Shown here in pieces: positions 28,585 to 37,637 of a stretch of DNA of 64,000 nucleotides. The translations under genes were made by a program, and so were the position numbers. A model generated the notes under the pieces. It was given only the letters and a program-made list of their open reading frames with translations, was not told the DNA's origin and searched no databases. The stretch lies in NCBI RefSeq assembly GCF_021044425.1, contig NZ_JAJNEC010000004.1, positions 868,001 to 932,000 on the forward strand. Reading direction: 5' to 3'. This DNA comes from Niabella pedocola (GTDB lineage Bacteria; Bacteroidota; Bacteroidia; Chitinophagales; Chitinophagaceae). How positions within the stretch are numbered: the first letter of the stretch is position 1; every line of letters begins with the position of its first letter.

Positions 28585-29586
28585 CTAAGGTTCATTACAA
28601 ATGGTACCACCTGAATTGCCCGTCATAGTATTACCCCATTGGCCAAAGTTTGTTACCAATGCAGGATGCCGTATGCTAATGGCGCAACCACTATTATTGG
28701 TAATGCTGTTATTATATACCTGGCAACCGTCATCAGGCTGATTGAGATTGTTTTGAAAACGTATCGCATGACCATAAGTCCGGTCAATTGTACAGTTAAA
28801 AATATTGGCCCCGTTGGCCTGGTCGATACCGATACCGCCTACTCCGCGATAGCCCTTATTGTTCTTATAGATCCATATATTACTCACGAAACAGTTGTGA
28901 GAACCGCCATCGATCGTTAGTCCCTCTGCACCATTTTCATATAACTGCCCATTTTTGATCGTATTGTCTGAGCTGGCCCATTGAGAAATACCACACATAT
29001 AGTTATAATAGCACTTCACGCCTTCTATCCAAAGCTGATTGGCCTGGTGAATTAAAAGTCCTGTATTCCCGCTATTTCTGAAATGACTATTATAGATTTT
29101 TGTTTGGTTACCATAAACGCGCATATTGGGCTCCGGCAAATTCCCTCCGTCTATATAGATCCAGTCTATTACGGTGTTGATCACACCTGCATCCACATCT
29201 ATAACAGAAACTCCTTGCTCGGGCGCAGCCGGAGCCTTACGCAGATAATTAAGCGGATCTGTACCATTATTTTCGCCCCTGATCGTTAGCCCACTTTTAT
29301 TTACGTGCACGGTTCCTGTAAAATAATGATTTCCTGATCTGACCACAATGATATCGCCTGAAGCAGACTGGTTGATCAGGCCCTGAAAGGCAGCGGTTTC
29401 ATCGGGGCCGTTTTGCGCACTCAGGTACCGCGTGGTAGCCAACAAGGCTTTGCCGGACACTTTTGCTGCAGAAGTCTCTTGCATAAGATCTGCATCCGGC
29501 GGACCAGAATGCACTGACTTACTACAGGAACACAAAAAAAATAAAATACAAAAAAAAATGGCATCAACAGAATACGTCTTTTTCAT
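28585..29586 (-). CDS. Right-handed beta-helix lipoprotein (pectate-lyase-like fold)
   Basis: 333 residues with a lipobox (FFLCSC). The body is a parallel beta-helix with repeated short turns, e.g. IIVVRSGNHYFTGTVHVNKS, GLLIHQANQLWIEGVKCYYN, GLTIDGGSHNCFVSNIWIYK and IFNCTIDRTYGHAIRFQNN. Such proteins are often polysaccharide lyases or carbohydrate-binding proteins. I see no secure PL family signature and cannot name catalytic residues. It lies downstream of PUL 3 on the same strand, 171 bp after the DUF4998-discoidin gene, and is probably its degradative or binding component. Confidence 0.7.
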   Translation of the reverse strand: MKKTYSVDAIFFCILFFLCSCSKSVHSGPPDADLMQETSAAKVSGKALLATTRYLSAQNGPDETAAFQGLINQSASGDIIVVRSGNHYFTGTVHVNKSGLTIRGENNGTDPLNYLRKAPAAPEQGVSVIDVDAGVINTVIDWIYIDGGNLPEPNMRVYGNQTKIYNSHFRNSGNTGLLIHQANQLWIEGVKCYYNYMCGISQWASSDNTIKNGQLYENGAEGLTIDGGSHNCFVSNIWIYKNNKGYRGVGGIGIDQANGANIFNCTIDRTYGHAIRFQNNLNQPDDGCQVYNNSITNNSGCAISIRHPALVTNFGQWGNTMTGNSGGTICNEP

Positions 29587-29757
29587 TTTTCTGATATTTA
29601 AATTTTAAAAAAGGAGTTTCTTATTATAACCAGCCCGCTCAGGCATCCGCAACTGCAGGAAGCACTTAATAACTATCTGTTCATGAGGTTCCCTTCGGGT
29701 TCTCCCGCTTTATTTTTCATTCAGAAATCGGCGATGAAAGAACAGGAGTTGAGCCGG

Positions 29758-30855
29758 TTAAAAACCGTATGCACTAATTTCTCCCAATACCATCAAAGGG
29801 CCCTCGCCGGTAAGCGCCACAAATTTAAAATATCTGCCCGAGGCCGCCGACGTAATGGGAAAAAGCTGCTCACCATTTGCCAGCCTGTTAAAATTAAAGG
29901 TCCCAAGGTCCATCCAGGTAATATTGTCTTTACTGATCAGCACCTGGAATGTATTGGGACCACGGGCATCGCCTGCGGGCACATCTTTGTTGGTACGCTC
30001 AACGCCAAACTGTGTAAACGTCTGTTCCGATTTCATATCAACAATTACCCAATGCGGATAGGGTGCTGCAGAAGGAATGGCCTGCGTGTGCCACCGTGTG
30101 GTGAATGTACCGTCAATCACAGCGGCGGCTCCTCCACCTGGTTCCGGATGCTGGTCGGAGAAGCTGACAACGCTCCACTTTGTTTTATCCAGTTTTATAT
30201 CCCTGACCCTGCCATATTCTTTATAAATCGTATCAACCGCATTGGAATCCGCAAGAAACATGGAGCGGTACTCAAATTTCGTGTCTGCTGCAAAATCACT
30301 GATGACGCTTGCGCTCTGTGTATTACTGACAAAAATCTTTTTCTGCGCCCCCGCTGTGTCCTTATACATCAATTGTAACCCCACTTCCCCGTTATATACA
30401 GCAGCCGCCCCCCAGTTAATGGTTAAAATGCCGGCCCATACTGCAGCAGACGATACAAAACGGTTCGCCAAAGCAGCCAGGTAGCTGTCACCATACGCCC
30501 GGCCATTTACTTCCACCGGTACAGAACTGTTGCCTTTGTTATCAAAGGTTTTAACGATAAACGTATAGTACTGCTCCTGCAACCCCATAATGGGCACAGA
30601 AATGGTATCCTGGTTGGCTGCGATGTTTACCAAAACAGAATCGCTGTAGTTATTCCAATAAACTTTCGCACTGTGTACATTAGGGTCGGAGGCGCGGGGC
30701 CACACGATCGCCACTTTTTTGTAGCCGGGCCGCACCACAGCTTTTGCCTTTTCCACGTATACCCTGCCTCCGGGTTCAATAAGATTTTTATAACTGTCAT
30801 CTATTTTTGAACAGCCCCATGCCATGAACAGGATACATAAAAATAATTGCTTCAT
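29758..30855 (-). CDS. DUF4998 lipoprotein with C-terminal discoidin (F5/8-type) domain
   Basis: 365 residues. The lipoprotein signal is short (FLCILFMAWGC). Residues about 20-210 match the DUF4998-type protein of PUL 1 (YVEKAKAVVRPGYKKVAIVW, VYWNNYSDSVLV, YTFIVKTFDNKGNSSVPVEV, then YGDSYLAAL). Residues about 225-365 add a discoidin-like fold (VIDGTFTTRWHTQ, WVIVDMKSEQTFTQFGVERT, GRYFKFVAL...ISAYGF). It is presumably a surface glycan-binding accessory of PUL 3. The extra module is absent from the PUL 1 paralogue. Confidence 0.82.
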   Translation of the reverse strand: MKQLFLCILFMAWGCSKIDDSYKNLIEPGGRVYVEKAKAVVRPGYKKVAIVWPRASDPNVHSAKVYWNNYSDSVLVNIAANQDTISVPIMGLQEQYYTFIVKTFDNKGNSSVPVEVNGRAYGDSYLAALANRFVSSAAVWAGILTINWGAAAVYNGEVGLQLMYKDTAGAQKKIFVSNTQSASVISDFAADTKFEYRSMFLADSNAVDTIYKEYGRVRDIKLDKTKWSVVSFSDQHPEPGGGAAAVIDGTFTTRWHTQAIPSAAPYPHWVIVDMKSEQTFTQFGVERTNKDVPAGDARGPNTFQVLISKDNITWMDLGTFNFNRLANGEQLFPITSAASGRYFKFVALTGEGPLMVLGEISAYGF

Positions 30856-30881
30856 GAATCAATGCTTTTGAATGATAATAA

Positions 30882-32087
30882 TTATGGCTCTATTTTCCCC
30901 CAGAAACTGATTTCGGGAATTACAATCTGGCCGATAGGCCCCGAACTGGCATAGGTGGCAATGGTTTTGAACCGGATGTAGCGGAAAGCGCCCTGGTCCC
31001 CGGTAAATTCAAAATCGCCGCCGCGTACAACGGAGTAGGTCCTGTCTTCTTCTGTAATCTGCCCCTGCGGTAATCCTGAAGGTTTAATAAATTCAAAACT
31101 ACCCAGTAGCTTCCAGTCATCCCAACTACCATTGGCTGGAGGATTATTGGATCCCCATATTTCAAATTGTTTAACGCTGGCCCCCAGGTAGGGCGATTCA
31201 TGATAATGCATTACTTTCATACGGCTTGCCGTTACTGTTTTACCAAGATCGAGCGTAAACCATTGCGGTATCTGCAAGGTATGTACCGTGGCAAAAATAT
31301 TATAGTTCCCGATCCCCCATGAATCATCGTATACATGTGGAAGATCATATGATTCTACATTCTGATAGGTATCTGTAGGCAGGTACATCGCCTTCCAGGT
31401 ATTCTTGGGAATAAACTGCTCAAACAATGGTTTAATACGCTGCTCCACCTGTGGTGAGCGGTTATTCCATCTGTCGCGGACATATACTGCAAATCTCTTT
31501 GAAACAGTATCAAACCCCCTGGCTGAAAAAGTGCCTGAATCGAGCGCACTGTAATAAGAGTTGATTTCTTTATAAGTGCCGTCTCCCGTAGTGTCGTACA
31601 ACAACGTAAAGGCGAGATTTGCATGTGTTGGATTTTTATACCTTAAACGTACGCCACCAAAAGTAGGCTCAAGACTGAGGGATTGCTGCACCAACATTAC
31701 AGGAGGCATCATGGGAACCAGGTCAACCGTTACAGGGGTTGATTCTTTTTCATTTTTCCCAACACTGTATATTGTAATCTGTCGCGGGTTTACATCTCCA
31801 AAACCAGACACCATAAGTGTGTCTTTAAAAACAGAAGATTTGGTCTCTGCTTTTACCCCCGGTTGTATTTCATACACTGCTTTTACATAAGAGAGGTTGG
31901 CATCTACCGGCAGCTTGTATGTGATAATACCACCGCCCGGTGTTGGCTCTACCTTTATATTCGTAACCAGTGCAGGAGGAGGTGCATTGCCATCGGTATA
32001 ATTATAAATGGGCTCCTTGCCACAGCGAGCCAGTATAAAGACGGTTATTGCGATCAAACCGATTCTCAGCAAATTTTTCATTTCCAT
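30882..32087 (-). CDS. DUF4959/DUF5126/DUF5000-type SusE-like lipoprotein (PUL 3)
   Basis: 401 residues, lipobox region FILARC. The three-part layout equals the PUL 1 paralogue: an N-terminal Ig-like domain (PALVTNIKVEPTPGGGIITY), a middle domain ending YVRDRWNNRSPQVEQ, and a C-terminal discoidin-like domain (WFTLDLGKTVTASRMKVMHY, VKQFEIWGSNNPP, AFRYIRFKT). It is a predicted outer-surface glycan-binding protein. The gap to SusD is 11 bp and to the DUF4998 gene 26 bp, so the operon is tight. Confidence 0.83.
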   Translation of the reverse strand: MEMKNLLRIGLIAITVFILARCGKEPIYNYTDGNAPPPALVTNIKVEPTPGGGIITYKLPVDANLSYVKAVYEIQPGVKAETKSSVFKDTLMVSGFGDVNPRQITIYSVGKNEKESTPVTVDLVPMMPPVMLVQQSLSLEPTFGGVRLRYKNPTHANLAFTLLYDTTGDGTYKEINSYYSALDSGTFSARGFDTVSKRFAVYVRDRWNNRSPQVEQRIKPLFEQFIPKNTWKAMYLPTDTYQNVESYDLPHVYDDSWGIGNYNIFATVHTLQIPQWFTLDLGKTVTASRMKVMHYHESPYLGASVKQFEIWGSNNPPANGSWDDWKLLGSFEFIKPSGLPQGQITEEDRTYSVVRGGDFEFTGDQGAFRYIRFKTIATYASSGPIGQIVIPEISFWGKIEP

Positions 32088-32098
32088 AAATTTGTGTT

Positions 32099-34015
32099 TT
32101 ACCAGCCGATATTCTGTTTAAGGTTCGTATTTCGTGTCAGTTCGTCTTCTGATATTGGCCAGAAATAATCTTTAAGACTGAACCGTTGATTATACAGCGT
32201 AACGGGATTGTAATACGCTATAGCCACACTTTGGTATATATCCCAGCCGCGCAGGGGCGCATTATATTCCTGTATTCCTTCCTTCCAGCGCCTGAGATCC
32301 CAAAAACGGTGACCTTCAAACATCAACTCCAGGTTGCGCTCTTTGTGAATGATACTGCGCAGGCCATCCTTTGTTGTATATTTTGCAGGATTTTTTGAAA
32401 AATTGGTCCAGGCCGTTTCAATTGCAGGGAGCCCCGCCCGCTCACGTACCAGGTTTACATACTGATATACCTGAGCACCGGGGCCGTTCGCCTCGTTTAA
32501 CGCTTCTGCGTATAAGAGGTAAAGATCCGCCAGGCGCATAAGCGGCCAGGCATAGTTTACGTAGGAATACCGGGTTGTGTGATCCATGGTATTTTCAAAA
32601 TGCACTACTTTTTTTATGGCATATCCTGTAACCGGGCCATAAGCAGGATTGCTAAGCCCGTTCACCTGCCCGCGTTTTGAGGAAATGTAATAAAGATCGA
32701 GCGGTTTGCTGTCGTCAAACCGTCCCTGTCCGTACCAGATACCGCCGTCAAAACCCAGGCTGGCGTAGAAGCGCTGCTCCCGGTCAAAATTAAGTGTTGC
32801 TGTGGTATAGCCCTGTCTTATCATCAGTCCATCGGCGGCAATGGCCGTTCTCAATGCATAGCGCTGATCATAACTATATGTTTTATCCTCTTCAATAGGC
32901 ACGCCATTTTTTGTATAAAACTGTTCTGCAATCTTAATCGGCGCTTCCAGAGCATTCAACATTACTATATTATCCGGGAAGGCCGGATCCCACTTGGGAG
33001 GGGTAGCAAACTGTATATTATTTGCCCAACTTTGAGTATTGGCCCATATGATTTCATCGTTCCATCGTTCGGTAAGTGCCGTTCTTATGCCCAGTTGGGT
33101 GCGCATCGTATTCGTGAGCGTTACATTTTTATAAACAGCCGGCACCGTATGTAGCGTGTACCCAAGTTCTGCGCAAATATCAACAGCTTCCTTACAGGCA
33201 GTAACAGCCGCTGCCCACTTTGCGGGATCAGCCGTTTGATTAAACAGCAGGGTTCCATCATTGTTCTTCAGCGTGGCGGCGTCCGTATTCCCATTGTATA
33301 AAGGACTGGCGGCAGTTACCATAATCTTCGCTTTTACTGCATAAGCAACCGGTTTGGAAATACGGCCTAACTGATCCTGGTTTGTAATTGCATCCGGCAG
33401 CGAGTCTTTTGCTTCATCCAGTAGTTCATTAATATAGCTAAAACATTCGTCAGCGGTGTTTCTTGCAGCTTTTACAGCTTCGCTCGGGGCATCTACCGCC
33501 AGGTTTTGTTTTATAAGCGGCACAGGTCCATACATTCGTAACAGACAGAAATGATACCAGGCCTTTAAAAATTTCACCTCTGCGATCCAATAAGTCTTCA
33601 TACTGGGTGGCACGCCGGGTACTTTCCGGGCATTCTCTAAAAAAATGTTACAGTCCCTGATCGCTTTGTAATAGGATACCCAATACTCCTGTCCTACAGG
33701 CGTTACAAAGTTCTGGTTGCCACGTGCAATGTTGAACATCTGTCCTAATTGACTCCACCGGCTTTGTAAAGGGATCATTTCATCTCCCCCCGTTAAGGCG
33801 GGGTTTAAATTCGGATCTGCATCTTTTAACAGGTATGAATAGCAGGTTCCGAGGTATTTTTCAGCCTGCGTTCGGGTAGCAAAAGCATTATCAATGGTTG
33901 CAATATTGTCCGGCACAATATCGAGGTATTTTTTACACGAAGTAAGTACGATCGATACAACAATACCTGCTGCCCAGTATAATCGCTCCTTGTTTTTTAT
34001 GCTGCAAAATTTCAT
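32099..34015 (-). CDS. RagB/SusD family lipoprotein (PUL 3)
   Basis: 638 residues, lipobox IVLTSC followed by KKYLDIVPD. SusD hallmarks are AEVKFLKAWYHFCLLRMYGP, WPLMRLADLYLLYAEALNEA, ELMFEGHRFWDLRRWK and an ending in NIGW. It covers the PUL 3 SusC channel and binds glycan. It is paralogous along its whole length to the PUL 1 SusD (for example both share NLDFDRE-like NFDREQRFYASLGFD), in contrast to the PUL 2 SusD. Confidence 0.95.
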   Translation of the reverse strand: MKFCSIKNKERLYWAAGIVVSIVLTSCKKYLDIVPDNIATIDNAFATRTQAEKYLGTCYSYLLKDADPNLNPALTGGDEMIPLQSRWSQLGQMFNIARGNQNFVTPVGQEYWVSYYKAIRDCNIFLENARKVPGVPPSMKTYWIAEVKFLKAWYHFCLLRMYGPVPLIKQNLAVDAPSEAVKAARNTADECFSYINELLDEAKDSLPDAITNQDQLGRISKPVAYAVKAKIMVTAASPLYNGNTDAATLKNNDGTLLFNQTADPAKWAAAVTACKEAVDICAELGYTLHTVPAVYKNVTLTNTMRTQLGIRTALTERWNDEIIWANTQSWANNIQFATPPKWDPAFPDNIVMLNALEAPIKIAEQFYTKNGVPIEEDKTYSYDQRYALRTAIAADGLMIRQGYTTATLNFDREQRFYASLGFDGGIWYGQGRFDDSKPLDLYYISSKRGQVNGLSNPAYGPVTGYAIKKVVHFENTMDHTTRYSYVNYAWPLMRLADLYLLYAEALNEANGPGAQVYQYVNLVRERAGLPAIETAWTNFSKNPAKYTTKDGLRSIIHKERNLELMFEGHRFWDLRRWKEGIQEYNAPLRGWDIYQSVAIAYYNPVTLYNQRFSLKDYFWPISEDELTRNTNLKQNIGW

Positions 34016-34034
34016 GTTATCAGTTTTTAAAGCG

Positions 34035-37000
34035 TTAGTGGAAAGTTATGTTCAGGCCCACATTGTATACCCTTTGTAAGGGATATCCTAACCCGTTACC
34101 GGCCATTTCCGGGTCCCACATTTTAAACTTACTGAACGTAAGCAGGTTGAGCGCATTTACATAAATCCTTAAGTTGTTTGCCTTCAATTTGTCCTGGATG
34201 CTTTTCGGCAGGGTATAACCCAGTTCTACCTGTTTCAGCCTGAGAAAAGCGCCGTTGCGCATCCACCAGGTACTGGCCTGCGTATTATTTCCCTGTTCAA
34301 TAGAAGTACGGTCATCTTTTTCGCTTAACCGGGGCATCACTGCGTACACATTTTGATTTGACTCGGACCAATAACTATCGGCATAGGCTTTGAGCAGCTG
34401 GGTTTGTCTAAAGAAAGGCATGGTACCGGTGTATAAACCATTACTGCCGAAACCTGCCACATTGATCCAGAATGATTCCCGGGCGATGCCGTTAAAGAAA
34501 AAGGAAACATCAAAATTTTTAAAGCCGGACGAAAGACCGAAGCCATAATTAATTTCAGGCGTGGTAGGATAGCCGATCGGCGCCTTGTCTGCTTCGGTGA
34601 TCTGACCGTCATTATTAATGTCAAGATATTTAATATCGCCTCCCATTGCGCCATCTATAAAGTTTTGCCGGGGCGCGTTGGCAGCTTCTGCGTCATCTAT
34701 AAATAGTTTCTCTGCAATATACCCATACACCTGCCCGATAGGCTGGCCCGCATGCGAGCGGTATTTATCTTTATATACCGGTTCTTCATACACATCATAC
34801 CGGCTTTTTGCATAAGTAAAATTGCCCAACGCAGATACCCATAAGTCATTGCCAAACGTTTTCTTATAATCTAGCGAAGCATCGATGCCCCTGGAAGAGG
34901 CCTGGCCCACATTGGCCCGGTTTACAGCAGAAAGCCCCATGGTGGCCGGCACATAAGCCCTGTCCATCAGGATGTTTTTTCTTTTCTGGAGAAAATAATC
35001 CGCCTTTAAATTCAAGCTGTTGAACAGTTCCAGTTCCACGCCATAATTCTGCTGTACAGAAGTTTCCCAGCTAATATTGGGGTTTGCATACCGGTTTACC
35101 AGGATACCATTTGAAGGAGTGTTTTCTAAAAGGCCAAACCTGTAGGCTCTTTGCGCGCTGTTCATGTTTACTTCCGATAAATAGAAGAACCGGTCATCGG
35201 GGCTGCCGATGGCATCGTTGCCTACCAGGCCATACGTTGCCCTGAACTTTAAATTCGATATCACGTCAATGAAGGGCGTAAAGAATTTTTCGTTGGAAAC
35301 AGTCCAGGCAATACCTGCCGACGGGAAGAATCCAAACCGCTTTTCCTTTGAAAAACGTTCGGATCCATTGTATCCGAAATTGAATTCGGCATAATACCGG
35401 CTGTCATAGCCATAGGTTGCGCGGCCCGATACACCAATATTCCTAAAAGGAAGCGATTTCTGAAGGCTGCCCGCATTGGCATTTAAGCGCTGGTTCAGCA
35501 TATAGACCAATAATCCACTGACATTGTGCTTGGTGTTGAAGGTTCGATTATAGTCCAGCTGCGACTGCATATAGAAAAAGGTTTCAATCGTTTTTGGGCC
35601 CTCCGAGTAACCCAGGTATTCTGTCCCTTCTGCTTCATTAAGCGGCATCAGGATATATCGATCCGTTGTACGATCGTAACTGGCCACCTGATAAAAATAG
35701 GGGTTATAAAACCGGTTAACATCAAAAAAAGAGGTTCGGTTTGTATTCATCATCGTATTCCAGGTAAGTCCTTTTACAACAGTACTAAGATTCTGTTTCA
35801 ATTCCAGCTGCGCCAGCATTAAAGAACGTGAATAATCCCTGTACCCTTTTACCATGTCTGCATACGGATTAATAAAGGGGCCGTTCTGATCGGTTCCGCC
35901 AAACAGGATATGCCGGGTTTCGATGTTGGCTGAATCCGGGGGGAAGAATGCAGGGTAGGCCACCGGGTTGGCATGCATGGCGCTGTAATACATCTGGTCA
36001 CCGCCCGGTACGGGCCCTGTATAGTCATCAAAATTGCCGTTGAGCCGCACCGTCAACATGGTAGATCTTGTAATATCGATATCCACGTTAGAGCGGAGCG
36101 TATAACTTTTCAAATTAATATTGTTATTGAAATTGTTTCGCCCGTCTACCTTCAGCACACCGTTATCCTTATTGAAAGCACCGGATACAAAATATCTGGC
36201 CACACCGCCGCCGCCGCTCACATTAAGGTTATAGCGCTGGTTTACTGCATATTTCTTAAACAACATACCGATCCAGTCGTTTTGCGGATATACATACGGG
36301 TTGGCACCAGGAGTGGCAGTGCGTTCAATTTTTTCCTGCGAATACAATAACTGTATATTGCCCCGGGTAGCCCTTGCCTCATTCGCCAGCATCATATAGG
36401 TAACCGGATCGGCAAGCTCAACCGTTTTAGTGGGTGTAGAAACCGAATTTTCCACCCGCAAAGAAACCTTGGCTTTCCCAACAGTTCCTTTTTTGGTGGT
36501 TACCAGTATAACACCATTAGCGCCACGCGCGCCGTACACGGCGGTGGAGGTTGCATCTTTTAGTATGGAGAAGGTGGCAATATCATCCGGTTGCAGACGC
36601 GCCAGGTCGGTGGGGGTCAGTTCAATCCCATCGATCAGGATCAGGGGGTCGCGCTTATAACCAAAGGTTGTGACACCGCGGATAAAAAATTCGGCATTGT
36701 CCCTGCCCGGCTCCCCGGTACGTTGAAAGGCGATCATACCGGCTACGCGACCAGCCAGCGCAGTGGTAAGGTTACTCGCAGGTATCTTTAGATCTGACGG
36801 ACTTACAGAAGTAACGGCCCCTACTACATCTCTCTTTTTTTGCGTACCAAAACCCACTACTACCACTTCCTCTATCTTCTGCTTTTCCAAATCCGGCTCC
36901 AGGGTAATCGTCATGTCCCGTGCACGGCCTACCTCAATTGTTTTTCCCTTGTATCCCACCGATGTGATCACCAGCGAGTCGGTGTCGGCGTCTACTTCGA

Positions 37001-37526
37001 TCATAAATTTTCCATTGAGATCGGTGGAAGCACCGCGGCTGGTGCCCCTAACGGAAACAGATGCTCCTGCAATCGGTTCTCCATTTTCATTGACCACTTT
37101 GCCGTTTAACACCCAGGAAAGTGGTATTACCCGCTGCTTGTTGCTGGTAATAAGGATTGCCCGGTCCATCAGCTGGTAGGTAAACGGCTGATCTGCAAAA
37201 CACAAATCCAACGCCTGTTTCAGCGGCACGTCTTTCAGATTAACAGACAGGTTCCGGGCATTCCGGATCTCCCGAACATCCGCCAAAATGGAATAACCGC
37301 TTTGCCGGCCGATCCGTTCGATAACCGTTTTAAATGGCTCATTTTTGACCTTTAATGTGATCTGCTGAGACCATACCGATGCGTTCACCTTTAAACAAGC
37401 GATGATCACCAGCAAAATGGTTAATTTCATTGCCAACAAAATTTTTAATTCGGTTCCTTTACAAGCAAAAATGACACGGACAATCCGACACAGGCTGCGG
37501 CCTATGTAATGAATTTTAAAATTCAT
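34035..37526 (-). CDS. SusC/RagA TonB-dependent transporter with STN domain (PUL 3)
   Basis: 1163 residues. A long N-terminal leader precedes the signal core MKLTILLVIIACLKVNASVW; a start at that internal Met is possible. An STN domain follows (about 55-130, FKTVIERIGRQSGYSILADV, LKQALDLCFADQPFTYQLMD), then a carboxypeptidase-like domain (LNGKVVNENGEPIAGASVSV), the plug (VVVGFGTQKKRDVVGAVTSV, GARGANGVILVTT) and the barrel. Plug and barrel are strongly similar to PUL 1 SusC. The STN domain links it to the upstream FecR/sigma pair. Confidence 0.96.
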   Translation of the reverse strand: MNFKIHYIGRSLCRIVRVIFACKGTELKILLAMKLTILLVIIACLKVNASVWSQQITLKVKNEPFKTVIERIGRQSGYSILADVREIRNARNLSVNLKDVPLKQALDLCFADQPFTYQLMDRAILITSNKQRVIPLSWVLNGKVVNENGEPIAGASVSVRGTSRGASTDLNGKFMIEVDADTDSLVITSVGYKGKTIEVGRARDMTITLEPDLEKQKIEEVVVVGFGTQKKRDVVGAVTSVSPSDLKIPASNLTTALAGRVAGMIAFQRTGEPGRDNAEFFIRGVTTFGYKRDPLILIDGIELTPTDLARLQPDDIATFSILKDATSTAVYGARGANGVILVTTKKGTVGKAKVSLRVENSVSTPTKTVELADPVTYMMLANEARATRGNIQLLYSQEKIERTATPGANPYVYPQNDWIGMLFKKYAVNQRYNLNVSGGGGVARYFVSGAFNKDNGVLKVDGRNNFNNNINLKSYTLRSNVDIDITRSTMLTVRLNGNFDDYTGPVPGGDQMYYSAMHANPVAYPAFFPPDSANIETRHILFGGTDQNGPFINPYADMVKGYRDYSRSLMLAQLELKQNLSTVVKGLTWNTMMNTNRTSFFDVNRFYNPYFYQVASYDRTTDRYILMPLNEAEGTEYLGYSEGPKTIETFFYMQSQLDYNRTFNTKHNVSGLLVYMLNQRLNANAGSLQKSLPFRNIGVSGRATYGYDSRYYAEFNFGYNGSERFSKEKRFGFFPSAGIAWTVSNEKFFTPFIDVISNLKFRATYGLVGNDAIGSPDDRFFYLSEVNMNSAQRAYRFGLLENTPSNGILVNRYANPNISWETSVQQNYGVELELFNSLNLKADYFLQKRKNILMDRAYVPATMGLSAVNRANVGQASSRGIDASLDYKKTFGNDLWVSALGNFTYAKSRYDVYEEPVYKDKYRSHAGQPIGQVYGYIAEKLFIDDAEAANAPRQNFIDGAMGGDIKYLDINNDGQITEADKAPIGYPTTPEINYGFGLSSGFKNFDVSFFFNGIARESFWINVAGFGSNGLYTGTMPFFRQTQLLKAYADSYWSESNQNVYAVMPRLSEKDDRTSIEQGNNTQASTWWMRNGAFLRLKQVELGYTLPKSIQDKLKANNLRIYVNALNLLTFSKFKMWDPEMAGNGLGYPLQRVYNVGLNITFH

Positions 37527-37571
37527 ACATTTGTAATTGTTATGGTTTTAGATAATAAGACTCCCTGTTTT

Positions 37572-37615
37572 TTTATCCGGGCCTAACATCACCGGAAGTG
37601 TTGCCGCACTTCCGG
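37572..37615 (-). promoter_or_regulatory. Stem-loop plus CCGGATAAA between fecR and susC (PUL 3)
   Basis: A perfect 9-bp stem, CCGGAAGTG / CACTTCCGG with a 6-nt loop (37592-37615), lies upstream of CCGGATAAA (37572-37580, minus strand). The position and motif content match 19127-19161 in PUL 2, suggesting a conserved control point between the anti-sigma gene and susC. Confidence 0.5.
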
Positions 37616-37637
37616 CTTTGTTTTTATGGTTCACCGG

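Noticed and set aside
29683..30378. Plus-strand open frame of 231 codons
   Set aside because: Antisense to the DUF4998-discoidin lipoprotein; the translation is Arg/Cys-rich and looks like a shadow frame.
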